From Bog-473 sp963704355 (GTDB taxonomy: Bacteria; Actinomycetota; Acidimicrobiia; Acidimicrobiales; RAAP-2): a stretch of 64,000 bases of DNA. Made by a program: the position numbers and the translations under genes. Shown one piece after another: positions 16,838 to 24,519 of the stretch. The notes under the pieces were generated by a model, which saw nothing but the letters and a program-made list of their open reading frames with translations, made no database searches and was not told where the DNA came from. The stretch spans positions 4,898,001 to 4,962,000 of the forward strand of contig OY969891.1 of the NCBI GenBank assembly GCA_963704355.1, read 5' to 3'. The first letter of the stretch is position 1. Every line of letters begins with the position of its first letter.

Positions 16838-17844
16838 TGGACTTCCGGGTGGGCGACGACCAGCGCGAACTGGCGCAGGGCATCCGGGCCATGGTGGCCG
16901 GGCGCCTCCCACTCGAGCAGGTCCGCGCCCGCGAGGGAGACGAACGGGTCATCGGCGAGAAGGAGTGGGTCGCACTCGGCGAGACCGGGGTGTTCGCACT
17001 CACCCTGCCTGAGCCGGAGGGGACGGGCCTGGGGTTGGCCGACGCGGTGGTGGTCTACGAAGAGCTCGGGCGGGCGCTCGTGCCGGGCCCGCTTGTCGGC
17101 ACCTTCCTCGCCGCCTCGTCCGGTCTCGTCGAGGGCTCGGCGGCAGGACAGGCCCAGGTCGGCGTGCTCTGTACCGGCGGGCCGGGGCCGGTGCTGGTCG
17201 AACACCTGGGCTCGCTCGACGCGCTGCTCGTGCTGGCGCCCGATACCTCCGCCCAGCTGCTCGTGCCCGCGCCCACCGGGGGGGCCCGCCGCATGGAGCA
17301 GCCGCTCGACCCGCTGACGCCACTGTGGCAGCTCGGCGCGCTCCCGTTCGGAGGGTCCCTGCCCGACCACGGCACCCTGTGGCGCGACGGCGCCCTGCTC
17401 ACCGCGGCGCTGCAGGTCGGCCACGCCGCCGCCGCGCTCGACCTGGCAGTGACGTACGCCAAGGAGCGTCACCAGTTCGGCAAGCCGATCGGCAGCTTCC
17501 AGGCCGTCAAGCACATGTGCGCCGACATGCTCGTGCGCGCCGAAGTGGCGCGGGCCGCGCTGCACGCGGCGGCCTGCCTGGCCGACGCACCCGACGTCGC
17601 GCGCTCGGAGGCGGAGGCGACGGGGTGCACGCCGCGCCAGCTGGTCGCACGCGCGCTCGCCGGAGCCAAACTGCTGGCCGACGAGGCGGCGCTCACCAAC
17701 GCGCGCGGTTCCATCCAGATGCACGGCGGCATGGGCTTCACCTGGGAGGTCCCGCTGCACCTCCACCTGAAGCGGGCCCGGGTGCTCTCGACGAGCTTCG
17801 GCACGCCCGCCGAGTTGTCGGCCGACCTGGCCGCCTACGCCTGA
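16837..17844 (+). CDS. Acyl-CoA dehydrogenase, second subunit of pair 2
   Basis: The 335-residue protein has the C-terminal acyl-CoA dehydrogenase domain (YAKERHQFGKPIGSFQAVKH and MHGGMGFTWEVPLHLHLKR) and a shortened, diverged N-terminal and middle region. That is characteristic of the beta subunit of heterotetrameric actinobacterial enzymes. The start codon shares one base with the upstream stop. The same order of subunits as at 6845-9123 indicates a repeated two-gene module in this window. An LLM-class flavin enzyme follows after 38 bp. Confidence 0.88.
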   Translation: MDFRVGDDQRELAQGIRAMVAGRLPLEQVRAREGDERVIGEKEWVALGETGVFALTLPEPEGTGLGLADAVVVYEELGRALVPGPLVGTFLAASSGLVEGSAAGQAQVGVLCTGGPGPVLVEHLGSLDALLVLAPDTSAQLLVPAPTGGARRMEQPLDPLTPLWQLGALPFGGSLPDHGTLWRDGALLTAALQVGHAAAALDLAVTYAKERHQFGKPIGSFQAVKHMCADMLVRAEVARAALHAAACLADAPDVARSEAEATGCTPRQLVARALAGAKLLADEAALTNARGSIQMHGGMGFTWEVPLHLHLKRARVLSTSFGTPAELSADLAAYA

Positions 17845-17882
17845 GCGACTGTGCGCCGGCGCGTTCGAACGGAGACCCTGCT

Positions 17883-18866
17883 ATGACCGATCCCGCTGTA
17901 CTCCCCGCCGACGTGGTGCGCGCCGTGCCCGAGGGCGAGGTCGTCTACGGGATGCAGCTGCCGATCCAGTCGCAGTCGACGCTCTACGTCGCGGACTGGG
18001 AGAAGGAGTCGGGTCCGGCCGAGCTGGCGAGGATTGCGCGGGTGGCCGACGAGTCGGGGTTCTTCTACATCGGCGTGTGCGACCACACCGCGATCCCCCG
18101 CCGACTGGCCAACGCCATGGGCACCATCTGGTACGACACGACGGCCACGCTGGGCTGGCTGGCCGGGGTGACGATGCGCACCCACCTGCTCTCCCACGTG
18201 CTGATCCTGGCGCAGCGCCACCCGCTGCGGGCGGCCAAGGAGCTCTCCACGCTCGATGCGCTCTCGGGGGGCCGGCTTATCGTCGGGGTGGGCGCAGGCC
18301 ACGTGCCGGAGGAGTACGAGCTGTTCACCGGCGACTTCGGCGAGCGGGGCCGGCACACCGACGAGGCGGTCTCCGCCCTGGCCCGCTGCTTCACCGACGA
18401 GTTCCCCGAACTTCCCGGGCCGCGGTTCCCCGCCCGCGACATGGGGATCGCACCGCGCCCGGTGCGCCAGCCCCGGCCACCGATCTGGATCGGGGGGTCC
18501 TCGCCGGCGGCCATCCGCCGGACCGCCGCCTTCGGCGACGGCTGGCTGCCGCAGGGGACGCGCCGGCGCGACCTGCCCGGACAGATCGCGCGGCTGCGCG
18601 AGCTGCGCGCCCAACTGCGCGGCGGGGCGCCGATCGACATCGGCACCATCGTCGAGCCGATCTACTTGACGTCGGGGGGGTCGGGCTGGGACCTGCCGGG
18701 CTGGGTGCTGGCCGGAAACCCCGACGAGATCGCGGCGTCGTTGCGCGAGCTCGTCGGGATGGGCGTCAACCACCTCCAAGTGCGCTTCATGGCCCGCAGC
18801 GCCGAGGAATTCTGCGAGCAGACGGCGCGTTTCGGCACCCAGGTGGGGCCCCTGCTGAACCGCTGA
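17883..18866 (+). CDS. LLM-class (luciferase-like) F420/FMN-dependent oxidoreductase
   Basis: The 327-residue TIM-barrel enzyme of the bacterial luciferase superfamily shows the GFFYIGVCDH cofactor-facing strand, LDALSGGRLIVGVGAG and PPIWIGGSSPAAIRR. These features are common in actinobacterial F420-dependent members. Such enzymes transfer hydride to or from lipids, steroids or alcohols. The ATG at 17883 is preceded by GGAGA at a workable distance. It lies behind the second acyl-CoA dehydrogenase pair on the same strand and may share its transcript. The distinction between F420 and FMN use cannot be made from sequence alone. Confidence 0.85.
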   Translation: MTDPAVLPADVVRAVPEGEVVYGMQLPIQSQSTLYVADWEKESGPAELARIARVADESGFFYIGVCDHTAIPRRLANAMGTIWYDTTATLGWLAGVTMRTHLLSHVLILAQRHPLRAAKELSTLDALSGGRLIVGVGAGHVPEEYELFTGDFGERGRHTDEAVSALARCFTDEFPELPGPRFPARDMGIAPRPVRQPRPPIWIGGSSPAAIRRTAAFGDGWLPQGTRRRDLPGQIARLRELRAQLRGGAPIDIGTIVEPIYLTSGGSGWDLPGWVLAGNPDEIAASLRELVGMGVNHLQVRFMARSAEEFCEQTARFGTQVGPLLNR

Positions 18867-18880
18867 ACGACCCTCAGCCT

Positions 18881-18886
18881 TAAGCT
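18881..18886 (+). promoter_or_regulatory. -10 element TAAGCT, leaderless start
   Basis: TAAGCT lies 6 nt before the ATG at 18893 in the 26-bp gap after the LLM gene. No ribosome binding site is seen. Confidence 0.45.
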
Positions 18887-18892
18887 GGTGGG

Positions 18893-19561
18893 ATGGTTGT
18901 GTTCTCTTACGTTGTGGGCGTGCTGCTCCTGATCCTGGTGCTGTTGCGGCAACTCCGGGTGGTGCCGGTGGCCCGCGTTTTCCGGCCCCGGCTGCCGCTG
19001 GTCCTCGGCATCATCGGGCTGTTCACCGTGTCGTCGTACGCCGGCGACCACCACATCTCCGCCGCCGCGTGGGCTTGGGTCCTCGGCACCCTGGTGGTCG
19101 GGGCCCTGGGCATCGGTGCGCTGCGTGGATTGACCATGCGCGTCTGGCCCAGCAACGGCTGGGTGGTGCGCCAGGGCACCGCGCTCACGATGGCGCTGTG
19201 GCTGGCCTCCTTGGTCGTCCACTTCGCGGGAGATGCCGGGGGACACCACGCCGGGGCGGCCGGCCTGGTCGGTGCCAGCTTCCTCCTCTACCTCGGGCTC
19301 ACCCTGGCCGCGCAGTACTACGTCGTGCACCTCCGGGCGCAGCCGCTGTGGGCGCAGCTCGGCCCGAACGCGGGCCGGCCGCTGCAGGTGAACTTCATGC
19401 AGGGCCCCGGCACCTTCTTCACCACGTTCCACCCGGACGGCCAGGCTCCGCCCGGGTGGGGTGCCGACCCGGGCCGGGGTGGCGACGGCGACATCATCGA
19501 CGCCGAGGTCGTGGAGGACGACGAGTACCACGGCCCACCGGAACTGCACGCGCCGCGCTGA
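18893..19561 (+). CDS. Integral membrane protein of unknown function
   Basis: The 222-residue protein has five predicted membrane segments: about residues 1-20, 36-52, 58-82, 96-113 and 121-146. A hydrophilic, Gly/Asp-rich C-terminal tail (DGDIIDAEVVEDDEYHG) is presumably cytoplasmic. The topology resembles small actinobacterial DUF membrane proteins, but I recognise no family. Its start is preceded by a TAAGCT -10 at 6 nt, so it can be expressed on its own as a leaderless message. Confidence 0.7.
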   Translation: MVVFSYVVGVLLLILVLLRQLRVVPVARVFRPRLPLVLGIIGLFTVSSYAGDHHISAAAWAWVLGTLVVGALGIGALRGLTMRVWPSNGWVVRQGTALTMALWLASLVVHFAGDAGGHHAGAAGLVGASFLLYLGLTLAAQYYVVHLRAQPLWAQLGPNAGRPLQVNFMQGPGTFFTTFHPDGQAPPGWGADPGRGGDGDIIDAEVVEDDEYHGPPELHAPR

Positions 19562-19568
19562 TCGTTCC

Positions 19569-19574
19569 TACACT
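19569..19574 (+). promoter_or_regulatory. -10 element TACACT, leaderless start
   Basis: TACACT lies 8 nt before the GTG at 19583, and the region lacks a Shine-Dalgarno sequence. Confidence 0.45.
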
Positions 19575-19582
19575 CGGCGGCC

Positions 19583-20248
19583 GTGACGGCGCCGCGCACC
19601 TTCAGCCAGCGACCCTATGTGGGCCCACCCGGCTCCACCGAGCTGTTGCTCGTCCGCCACGGCGCGTCCGCCGACTCTGTCGAGGGCGAGTCCTTCGAGC
19701 TGGTGGAGGGGCAGGGTGATCCTCCCCTCTCCGAGGTCGGGCGCCATCAGGCGGAGCTGGTCGCCCAGCGCCTGGGTCACGAGCTCTTCGACGGCATGTA
19801 CGCCAGCACGCTGCGCCGAACGGCGCAGACAGCCGCGCCCCTGATCGACCGCACCGGCATCGCCCCGGTGGTCGACGCCGACCTGCGCGAGGTGTTTCTC
19901 GGTGAGTGGGAGGGCGGCCTCCTACGCCAGAGAGCGGTCGACCGGGATCCGCTGTTCGAGCGGGTGATGGCCGAGCAGCGCTGGGACCTGGTCCCGGGCG
20001 CGGAGTCACGTGACGAGTTCGGGGGGCGGCTGCGCCGGGCGGTCGAGCGCATCGCCGCGGCGCACCGGGGGGGGCGGGTCGTGGTGTTCAGCCACGGGGC
20101 GGCCATCGGAGAGCTGCTGGCCCAGACGACGGGCTCGGCACCGTTCGCGTTCTTGGGCGCGGACAACGCGTCGATCTCGCGGATCGTCGTGGGTCCCGAC
20201 CGCTGGGTCCTGCGCGGCTACAACGACACCGCCCACCTGTCGGGCTGA
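19583..20248 (+). CDS. Histidine phosphatase (phosphoglycerate mutase-like)
   Basis: The 221-residue protein of the histidine phosphatase superfamily has the phosphorylated histidine in LLVRHGASAD, the second arginine in YASTLRRTAQTA and the C-terminal catalytic histidine in VVFSHGAAIGE. Proteins of this size in actinobacteria are broad phosphatases rather than glycolytic mutases. It uses a GTG start downstream of a TACACT -10. A very basic 75-residue protein follows after 11 bp and could be co-transcribed. Confidence 0.88.
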   Translation: MTAPRTFSQRPYVGPPGSTELLLVRHGASADSVEGESFELVEGQGDPPLSEVGRHQAELVAQRLGHELFDGMYASTLRRTAQTAAPLIDRTGIAPVVDADLREVFLGEWEGGLLRQRAVDRDPLFERVMAEQRWDLVPGAESRDEFGGRLRRAVERIAAAHRGGRVVVFSHGAAIGELLAQTTGSAPFAFLGADNASISRIVVGPDRWVLRGYNDTAHLSG

Positions 20249-20259
20249 GGCGCCGTCCG

Positions 20260-20487
20260 GTGGCTCGTTCGGGCAAGAGGCGGCGCAAGCCCAGGCACCC
20301 GCTGCCCCCGGTGCCCGACTACGTGCGCTACACGGGCGGCGGGCGGCGCTACTGGCGCCTGGGAGGACCGCTCACCCGCGACCATGAGGTCGAGGCCCTC
20401 GCCGCCCAGCGCAAGCGCCCGCCCGGCCGAATCGGCCGCTTCGTGCTGCGGGTCCTGGGCGGCGGCAAGAACGCGCCGCCCCCGTAG
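20260..20487 (+). CDS. Small basic hypothetical protein
   Basis: The 75-residue protein is rich in Arg, Lys, Gly and Pro (MARSGKRRRKPRHPLPPVP) with a GTG start 11 bp after the phosphatase gene. The composition suggests nucleic-acid or membrane-surface binding, but no family is recognised. It is supported by its position in an apparent operon and an uninterrupted frame. Confidence 0.5.
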   Translation: MARSGKRRRKPRHPLPPVPDYVRYTGGGRRYWRLGGPLTRDHEVEALAAQRKRPPGRIGRFVLRVLGGGKNAPPP

Positions 20488-20517
20488 TCCCGAGACGCCG
20501 TTGGTGCGGCGACGAAC

Positions 20518-20817
20518 TCAGGACTGCGCCGCCTCGATGTCGTCGAGGGACAACTCGGCGGTGGCGTGGCCGCCGCACTGGGCGCAGTCGCCTGGACCGG
20601 TGTGGCGCCAGGACCGGATCAGGCGCGTCCCCTCCGGATTCAGCAGCACCGTGAAGGCCTCAGAGTCGTCGGCCGCCTCCAGCCCGAAGTAGGGCCGCCA
20701 CTCGGTCACGACGGCGCGATCCTCGACCTCGACGCCCTTGAGGATCCGGCGGAACCGCATGTGGTCGGCGTCGAACACCCAGGTGCTGTTGCAGGACTCG
20801 AAAACCACCGTGGTCAC
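20518..20817 (-). CDS. Hypothetical protein
   Basis: The 99-residue acidic protein (FESCNSTWVFDADHMRFRRIL) has a C-terminal CAQC pair that might bind metal. It starts with GTG at 20817. I recognise no family; the pattern of conserved-looking aromatic residues and a clean frame on the opposite strand to neighbours support a real gene. Upstream, the 117-bp gap to the esterase holds nothing I can identify. Confidence 0.55.
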   Translation of the reverse strand: MTTVVFESCNSTWVFDADHMRFRRILKGVEVEDRAVVTEWRPYFGLEAADDSEAFTVLLNPEGTRLIRSWRHTGPGDCAQCGGHATAELSLDDIEAAQS

Positions 20818-20934
20818 ACCATGAGTGTGCCCACTGGATATAAAGGCGCCGTCAGAATTGTGTTGTCGTTTCGTGACGATCTCGCGCCATACGGTGTGAC
20901 AGGGCTCGCCGCACCACCCGGATGCGGGCCCGGC

Positions 20935-22029
20935 TCAGTCGCGCAGAGGGTGAGCGGTGAAGAAGCTCCACATGATCTTGTCCGCCGAGACGGCCAGCGT
21001 CGTGTAGCCCAGGGCCTTGGACGACTTGGCGCCGAGGATGCTGCCCGGCCAGGTGTGCCCGCCACCGGTGACGCGATAGAGCTCGACCGCGTTGCCTCCG
21101 GGGCACGAGTACGAAATGAGCGTCACGCCGCTGGCCACGCTGTGACTGCTCGCCTTCCGCGCGCAGCCGTCGCGCTTGGCCCAGGCGGCGGTGATCGTGG
21201 GGATGGAGGGGCCGCCGTTCGACGACGGCGTGTTACTCCCGAGCAGCTGGCTCAGCGTCTCGGTCACCCCCTGGGGCAGCGGGAGCTTGGACGCGTCCGG
21301 ACCGAGTCCGCCGTTGTAGGAGACGAACTGGTCGGCCGTCCCGTGAAACGCCACGACCGGTACGGGGCGCGACGGCCGGCAGTGGGCCGGGTTCACAATG
21401 CCCGCCACTGGTGCGATCGCCGCGACCTGGCTGGCGTCGACACACGCGATCACCGAGGCCAAGATGGCGCCGTTCGAGTAACCCGTGATGAAGACGCGGT
21501 TGCGGTCCACGCAAAGCGTGGAGTCGAGGTTGCTCAGCACGCCGCCGACGAACGCCACGTCCTTGCTCTTGAACCCGTCCTGCCACATCGGCACCGAGCT
21601 CGCCACCTGCGGCGTGATCGTGATGAACCCGTCCCTGTTGCCGTAGTAGCCCAACTGGGTGAGCCGCACCTGATCGGCCGCAGAGACGTCGTAGCCGTGG
21701 AGGTCGACGACGACGGGCATGGGCACCCGCCCGTTGTAGGACGACGGCAGCTCGCGCACGTAGCCACCCGCCTCACCCCCTGCCTTGAGCAGTTGCAACG
21801 TCGTGCCCGGCCGCGCGGGCGCGGCCTGGGCACACCCGGCCGAGGGACTGGCCGGCACGGTCGTCGTGGTCGTCGTCGCCCCGGGCGCGGCCGCCGAGGC
21901 GGCGCGGGGCGGAGCCGCCCCGCCGGTCGCAGGAGCGACCGTGAGGAGGCCGAGTAAGGCGGCCGCCGTGACGACGGAGGCGGCGACCAGGCGAGATGTG
22001 CGCGGCCGTCCCTGCTGGTTTGCGGTCAT
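20935..22029 (-). CDS. Secreted esterase of the PHB depolymerase/feruloyl esterase family
   Basis: The 364-residue protein has a signal peptide (hydrophobic stretch about residues 14-33) and then a Thr/Pro-rich spacer. The catalytic domain has VVDLHGYDVSAADQ (oxyanion side), the nucleophile in GYSNGAIL, the acid in AFHGTADQFV and the histidine in VTGGGHTWPG. That combination is typical of LpqC-type polyhydroxybutyrate depolymerases and feruloyl esterases. Four or more cysteines suggest disulfides outside the cell. The ATG at 22029 has GGAGAGGAGC just upstream, so it was preferred to an earlier start. It acts on an extracellular ester of unknown identity. Confidence 0.85.
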   Translation of the reverse strand: MTANQQGRPRTSRLVAASVVTAAALLGLLTVAPATGGAAPPRAASAAAPGATTTTTTVPASPSAGCAQAAPARPGTTLQLLKAGGEAGGYVRELPSSYNGRVPMPVVVDLHGYDVSAADQVRLTQLGYYGNRDGFITITPQVASSVPMWQDGFKSKDVAFVGGVLSNLDSTLCVDRNRVFITGYSNGAILASVIACVDASQVAAIAPVAGIVNPAHCRPSRPVPVVAFHGTADQFVSYNGGLGPDASKLPLPQGVTETLSQLLGSNTPSSNGGPSIPTITAAWAKRDGCARKASSHSVASGVTLISYSCPGGNAVELYRVTGGGHTWPGSILGAKSSKALGYTTLAVSADKIMWSFFTAHPLRD

Positions 22030-22196
22030 GCTCCTCTCCCGATCGGCGACTGGGCGGTCCATGAGGGTAACGGCCGGTACGCCGCGCCATGGCGCGGGTC
22101 GGGACGACGTCCCAGTTCGCGAATCAGTTTCTTAACGGATATTGCACATCGGCCCGGCGCGGCACCCGTCGCCAGCCGGATCCGGTGACGCCCTAC

Positions 22197-24071
22197 TCAG
22201 CCTCCGCCGGCGCTCACGCCGCGGGCTGGGCGCAGGGGCCGCACGACCGCCTGGTCAGGGGCCTCGCCGAGAGCGGATTCGATCACGTCGGTGATCTCGG
22301 AACCGACGAGCTCGTCCCGTTGCAGCAGGGCATCGCGGAGCGCCTCCACCACCTCGGGGTGCGACTCGACGATGGCCTTGGCCTCGTCGCAGGAGCCCAT
22401 GAGGAGCGTGTCGAGCTCGGCGCGGGCGTCCTTGTCGCCCAGCACCTTGTCGACCAGGCTGCCCTCGCGATATCCGTTGCCCGCAGCGGCCACCGAGATC
22501 AGGGAGTTGCCCATGCCGCAGGCACCGATCATCTGCGCGCCGATGCTCGTCGCAGCGGCCAGGTCGGACGCCGGGCCCGTCGAGACCTCGTCGAACCAAT
22601 GCTCCTCGGCAACCATGCCCCCCATCGCGATCTGCAGCAGCGCATGCAACTCCTCGCTGCTCTTCGTGAAGCGCTCCTCAGTGTCGGAGTGCTGGAGCAG
22701 TCCGAGCGAGTCGCGCCGCTTGACGATGGAGAGCACGTCGAGCTGGCGGGTCTGACCGACGAAGTACGCCACCGTGGCATGGCCCGCCTCATGGGTGGCG
22801 ACGCGGTCTCGCTCGTCGGGCGTGTAGATGGTCTCGTCGGTCACTCCCAGCTCGACCAGCATCTTGGCCTCGGCCACGTCCGGCATGGTCATGGCGGAGC
22901 GACCGTGTGTCAGGGCGATCACCAGGGCCTCGTCCATCAGGCGCTCGAGCGCGGCCGGCGAGTAGCTGAAGGTCATGCCGGCGACCACGTCCACGGCGCC
23001 GTGCTCGTCGAGGTCGGCCCCGTGCGCCTTCTTGCCCAGGTAGTAGGCGATGATGTCGGCGCGGGCCCGCCGCCCGGGCAAGCCGAAATAGATGGTCCGG
23101 TCGAAGCGGCCGGGCCGGATCAGCGCCGGGTCGAGGTCGTCCTTTCGGTTGGTTGCGCCGACGACCAGGACGTTGGCCGGGACGACGGCGGGCTTCTTGA
23201 GCTTGGCGCTGTCGGGAACGTACCGGTTGACGACATCGATCCACATGGAGGCGAAGCGCTGGCCGCGTGTCGGCTGGTCGAACGACTGCAGCTGGACGAG
23301 CAGTTCGTTCACCACCCCGGACACGCCTTCGGTACCCCCGCTGCCGCCCATGCCGCGGCGAGTGGCGCCGATGGCGTCGATCTCCTCGATGAACCCGATG
23401 GCGCCGCCCTCCCGGCGGGCGTGCTTGCGCAGCTGCTTGAAGAACGAGCGGATCTTGCGGTTCGTCTGCCCGTAGTACATCGATTGGAAAGCCGACGCCG
23501 AGACGAACAGGAAGGGGACGTTGGCCTCCTTCGCCATGGCCTTGGCCACGAAGGTCTTGCCTGTGCCCGGCGGGCCCTCGAAGAGGACGCCGCGGCGCGC
23601 CGAGCCACCCATGGTGTCGCGGAACGTCTGGTGCGCGAGGAAGAGGTTGATGGAGCGGACGACCTCGGCCTTGATGCCGTCGATGCCGACCAGGTCGTCC
23701 AGTCCCACCTCGGTCTCGCCGGGGCGGATGAGCGTGTGGGGCGAACGTCCGGCGCCGAGAAGGGGTGCGGCCATGACCGCCCCCAGCATCAGGACGATGA
23801 GAAGGATGGGAAGAGCGCCGCCCAACCAGTGCGGCATCGGGAGAGACGGGACGATGCTGCGGCCGCTCAACTCCCGGATGACCACCCACCCAAACACCAG
23901 CGCGCACGCGGCCACCAGTCGCCGCAGCCGGATCTGCCGGCGGCGCTCCCGCGCCCTGGCCACGTCGGCGCTCCCCAAGATGGTGTCGCCGACGATGCCC
24001 GACACGGCCTCGTGCCCTTCGCGGGTGTCGGGGCGCGCGGCGGCAGGGACCAAATCGGCAGGCCGACTCAT
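22197..24071 (-). CDS. Divergent FtsH-like membrane AAA+ zinc protease
   Basis: The 624-residue protein has two membrane segments (about 51-66 and 84-106) with a loop of only about 17 residues, far shorter than the periplasmic domain of classical FtsH. The AAA+ module has Walker A GPPGTGKT (166-173), Walker B FIEEIDAIG (227-235, Glu where Asp is usual) and an SRH ending RPGRFDR (319-325). The pore loop reads SMYYG rather than the common FVG. The M41 peptidase domain keeps HEAGH (427-431) and an Asp ligand candidate at 503 (GPASD). It should degrade membrane or misfolded proteins from the cytoplasmic side. It stands alone, and a 448-bp gap lies upstream. Confidence 0.88.
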   Translation of the reverse strand: MSRPADLVPAAARPDTREGHEAVSGIVGDTILGSADVARARERRRQIRLRRLVAACALVFGWVVIRELSGRSIVPSLPMPHWLGGALPILLIVLMLGAVMAAPLLGAGRSPHTLIRPGETEVGLDDLVGIDGIKAEVVRSINLFLAHQTFRDTMGGSARRGVLFEGPPGTGKTFVAKAMAKEANVPFLFVSASAFQSMYYGQTNRKIRSFFKQLRKHARREGGAIGFIEEIDAIGATRRGMGGSGGTEGVSGVVNELLVQLQSFDQPTRGQRFASMWIDVVNRYVPDSAKLKKPAVVPANVLVVGATNRKDDLDPALIRPGRFDRTIYFGLPGRRARADIIAYYLGKKAHGADLDEHGAVDVVAGMTFSYSPAALERLMDEALVIALTHGRSAMTMPDVAEAKMLVELGVTDETIYTPDERDRVATHEAGHATVAYFVGQTRQLDVLSIVKRRDSLGLLQHSDTEERFTKSSEELHALLQIAMGGMVAEEHWFDEVSTGPASDLAAATSIGAQMIGACGMGNSLISVAAAGNGYREGSLVDKVLGDKDARAELDTLLMGSCDEAKAIVESHPEVVEALRDALLQRDELVGSEITDVIESALGEAPDQAVVRPLRPARGVSAGGG

Positions 24072-24519
24072 GACCAGACTCCGTTCATCCCCCGAGGACG
24101 TTTACTAATTTAGAGAATCGCGCCGCTCCCGTGACCTTGCGAAGTGACAAAGGTCACGAAAAGCCGGAACACCCCGCCCTTTTGCGGCGAATTGCGCACC
24201 CGTTGATAAACGATGTCGAGAGTCCCGTCCGGCCGCGGGCGCGGCCTGTCAACACGGCCCGCACCGCCTCACCGACCACGATGGTGGCGAGCTCCACGCA
24301 GTCGACGTCGCCGAGGGTCCCCTGACCGGGTTGGCCACCGTGCGCAAGCTGGGCTTCTCTCCCAAGGTGACCGTGGTGACAGGGAAAGGCGTGTATGCCG
24401 CGTCAGCCGGGAGGACCGGGGTACCGCGCCCGAACTGGCGCTTTGGCGGCGCGAGGCGAGTCCGACTTGAATGTGACGCGGCGTCAGATCCGCTGACACC
24501 GTCGGACCAGGGAGCACAC
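24072..24519. other. Intergenic region between divergent FtsH-like and ALDH genes
   Basis: No convincing gene is seen in this 448-bp gap. An AT-richer stretch at about 24095-24116 is the likely promoter region of the protease gene. The palindrome at 24474-24486 and a TTGAAT at 24467-24472 lie before the aldehyde dehydrogenase. A short plus-strand frame in 24131-24470 lacks a ribosome binding site and has poor composition. Confidence 0.4.
24474..24486. promoter_or_regulatory. Palindromic operator candidate TGACG-N3-CGTCA
   Basis: TGACGCGGCGTCA is a perfect inverted repeat 33 bp upstream of the aldehyde dehydrogenase start. It has the same arms and the same 3-bp spacer as the repeat at 14391-14405. 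It directly follows TTGAAT (24467-24472), a possible -35, so a bound repressor would occupy the promoter. Confidence 0.55.

Noticed and set aside
17862..17871. CGTTCGAACG palindrome before the LLM enzyme as an operator
   Set aside because: Short, not placed relative to a recognisable promoter, and not found elsewhere upstream of genes.
24131..24470. Possible small gene upstream of the aldehyde dehydrogenase
   Set aside because: Open frames here have no ribosome binding site or leaderless -10, and their residue composition is poor; the area is better read as regulatory.
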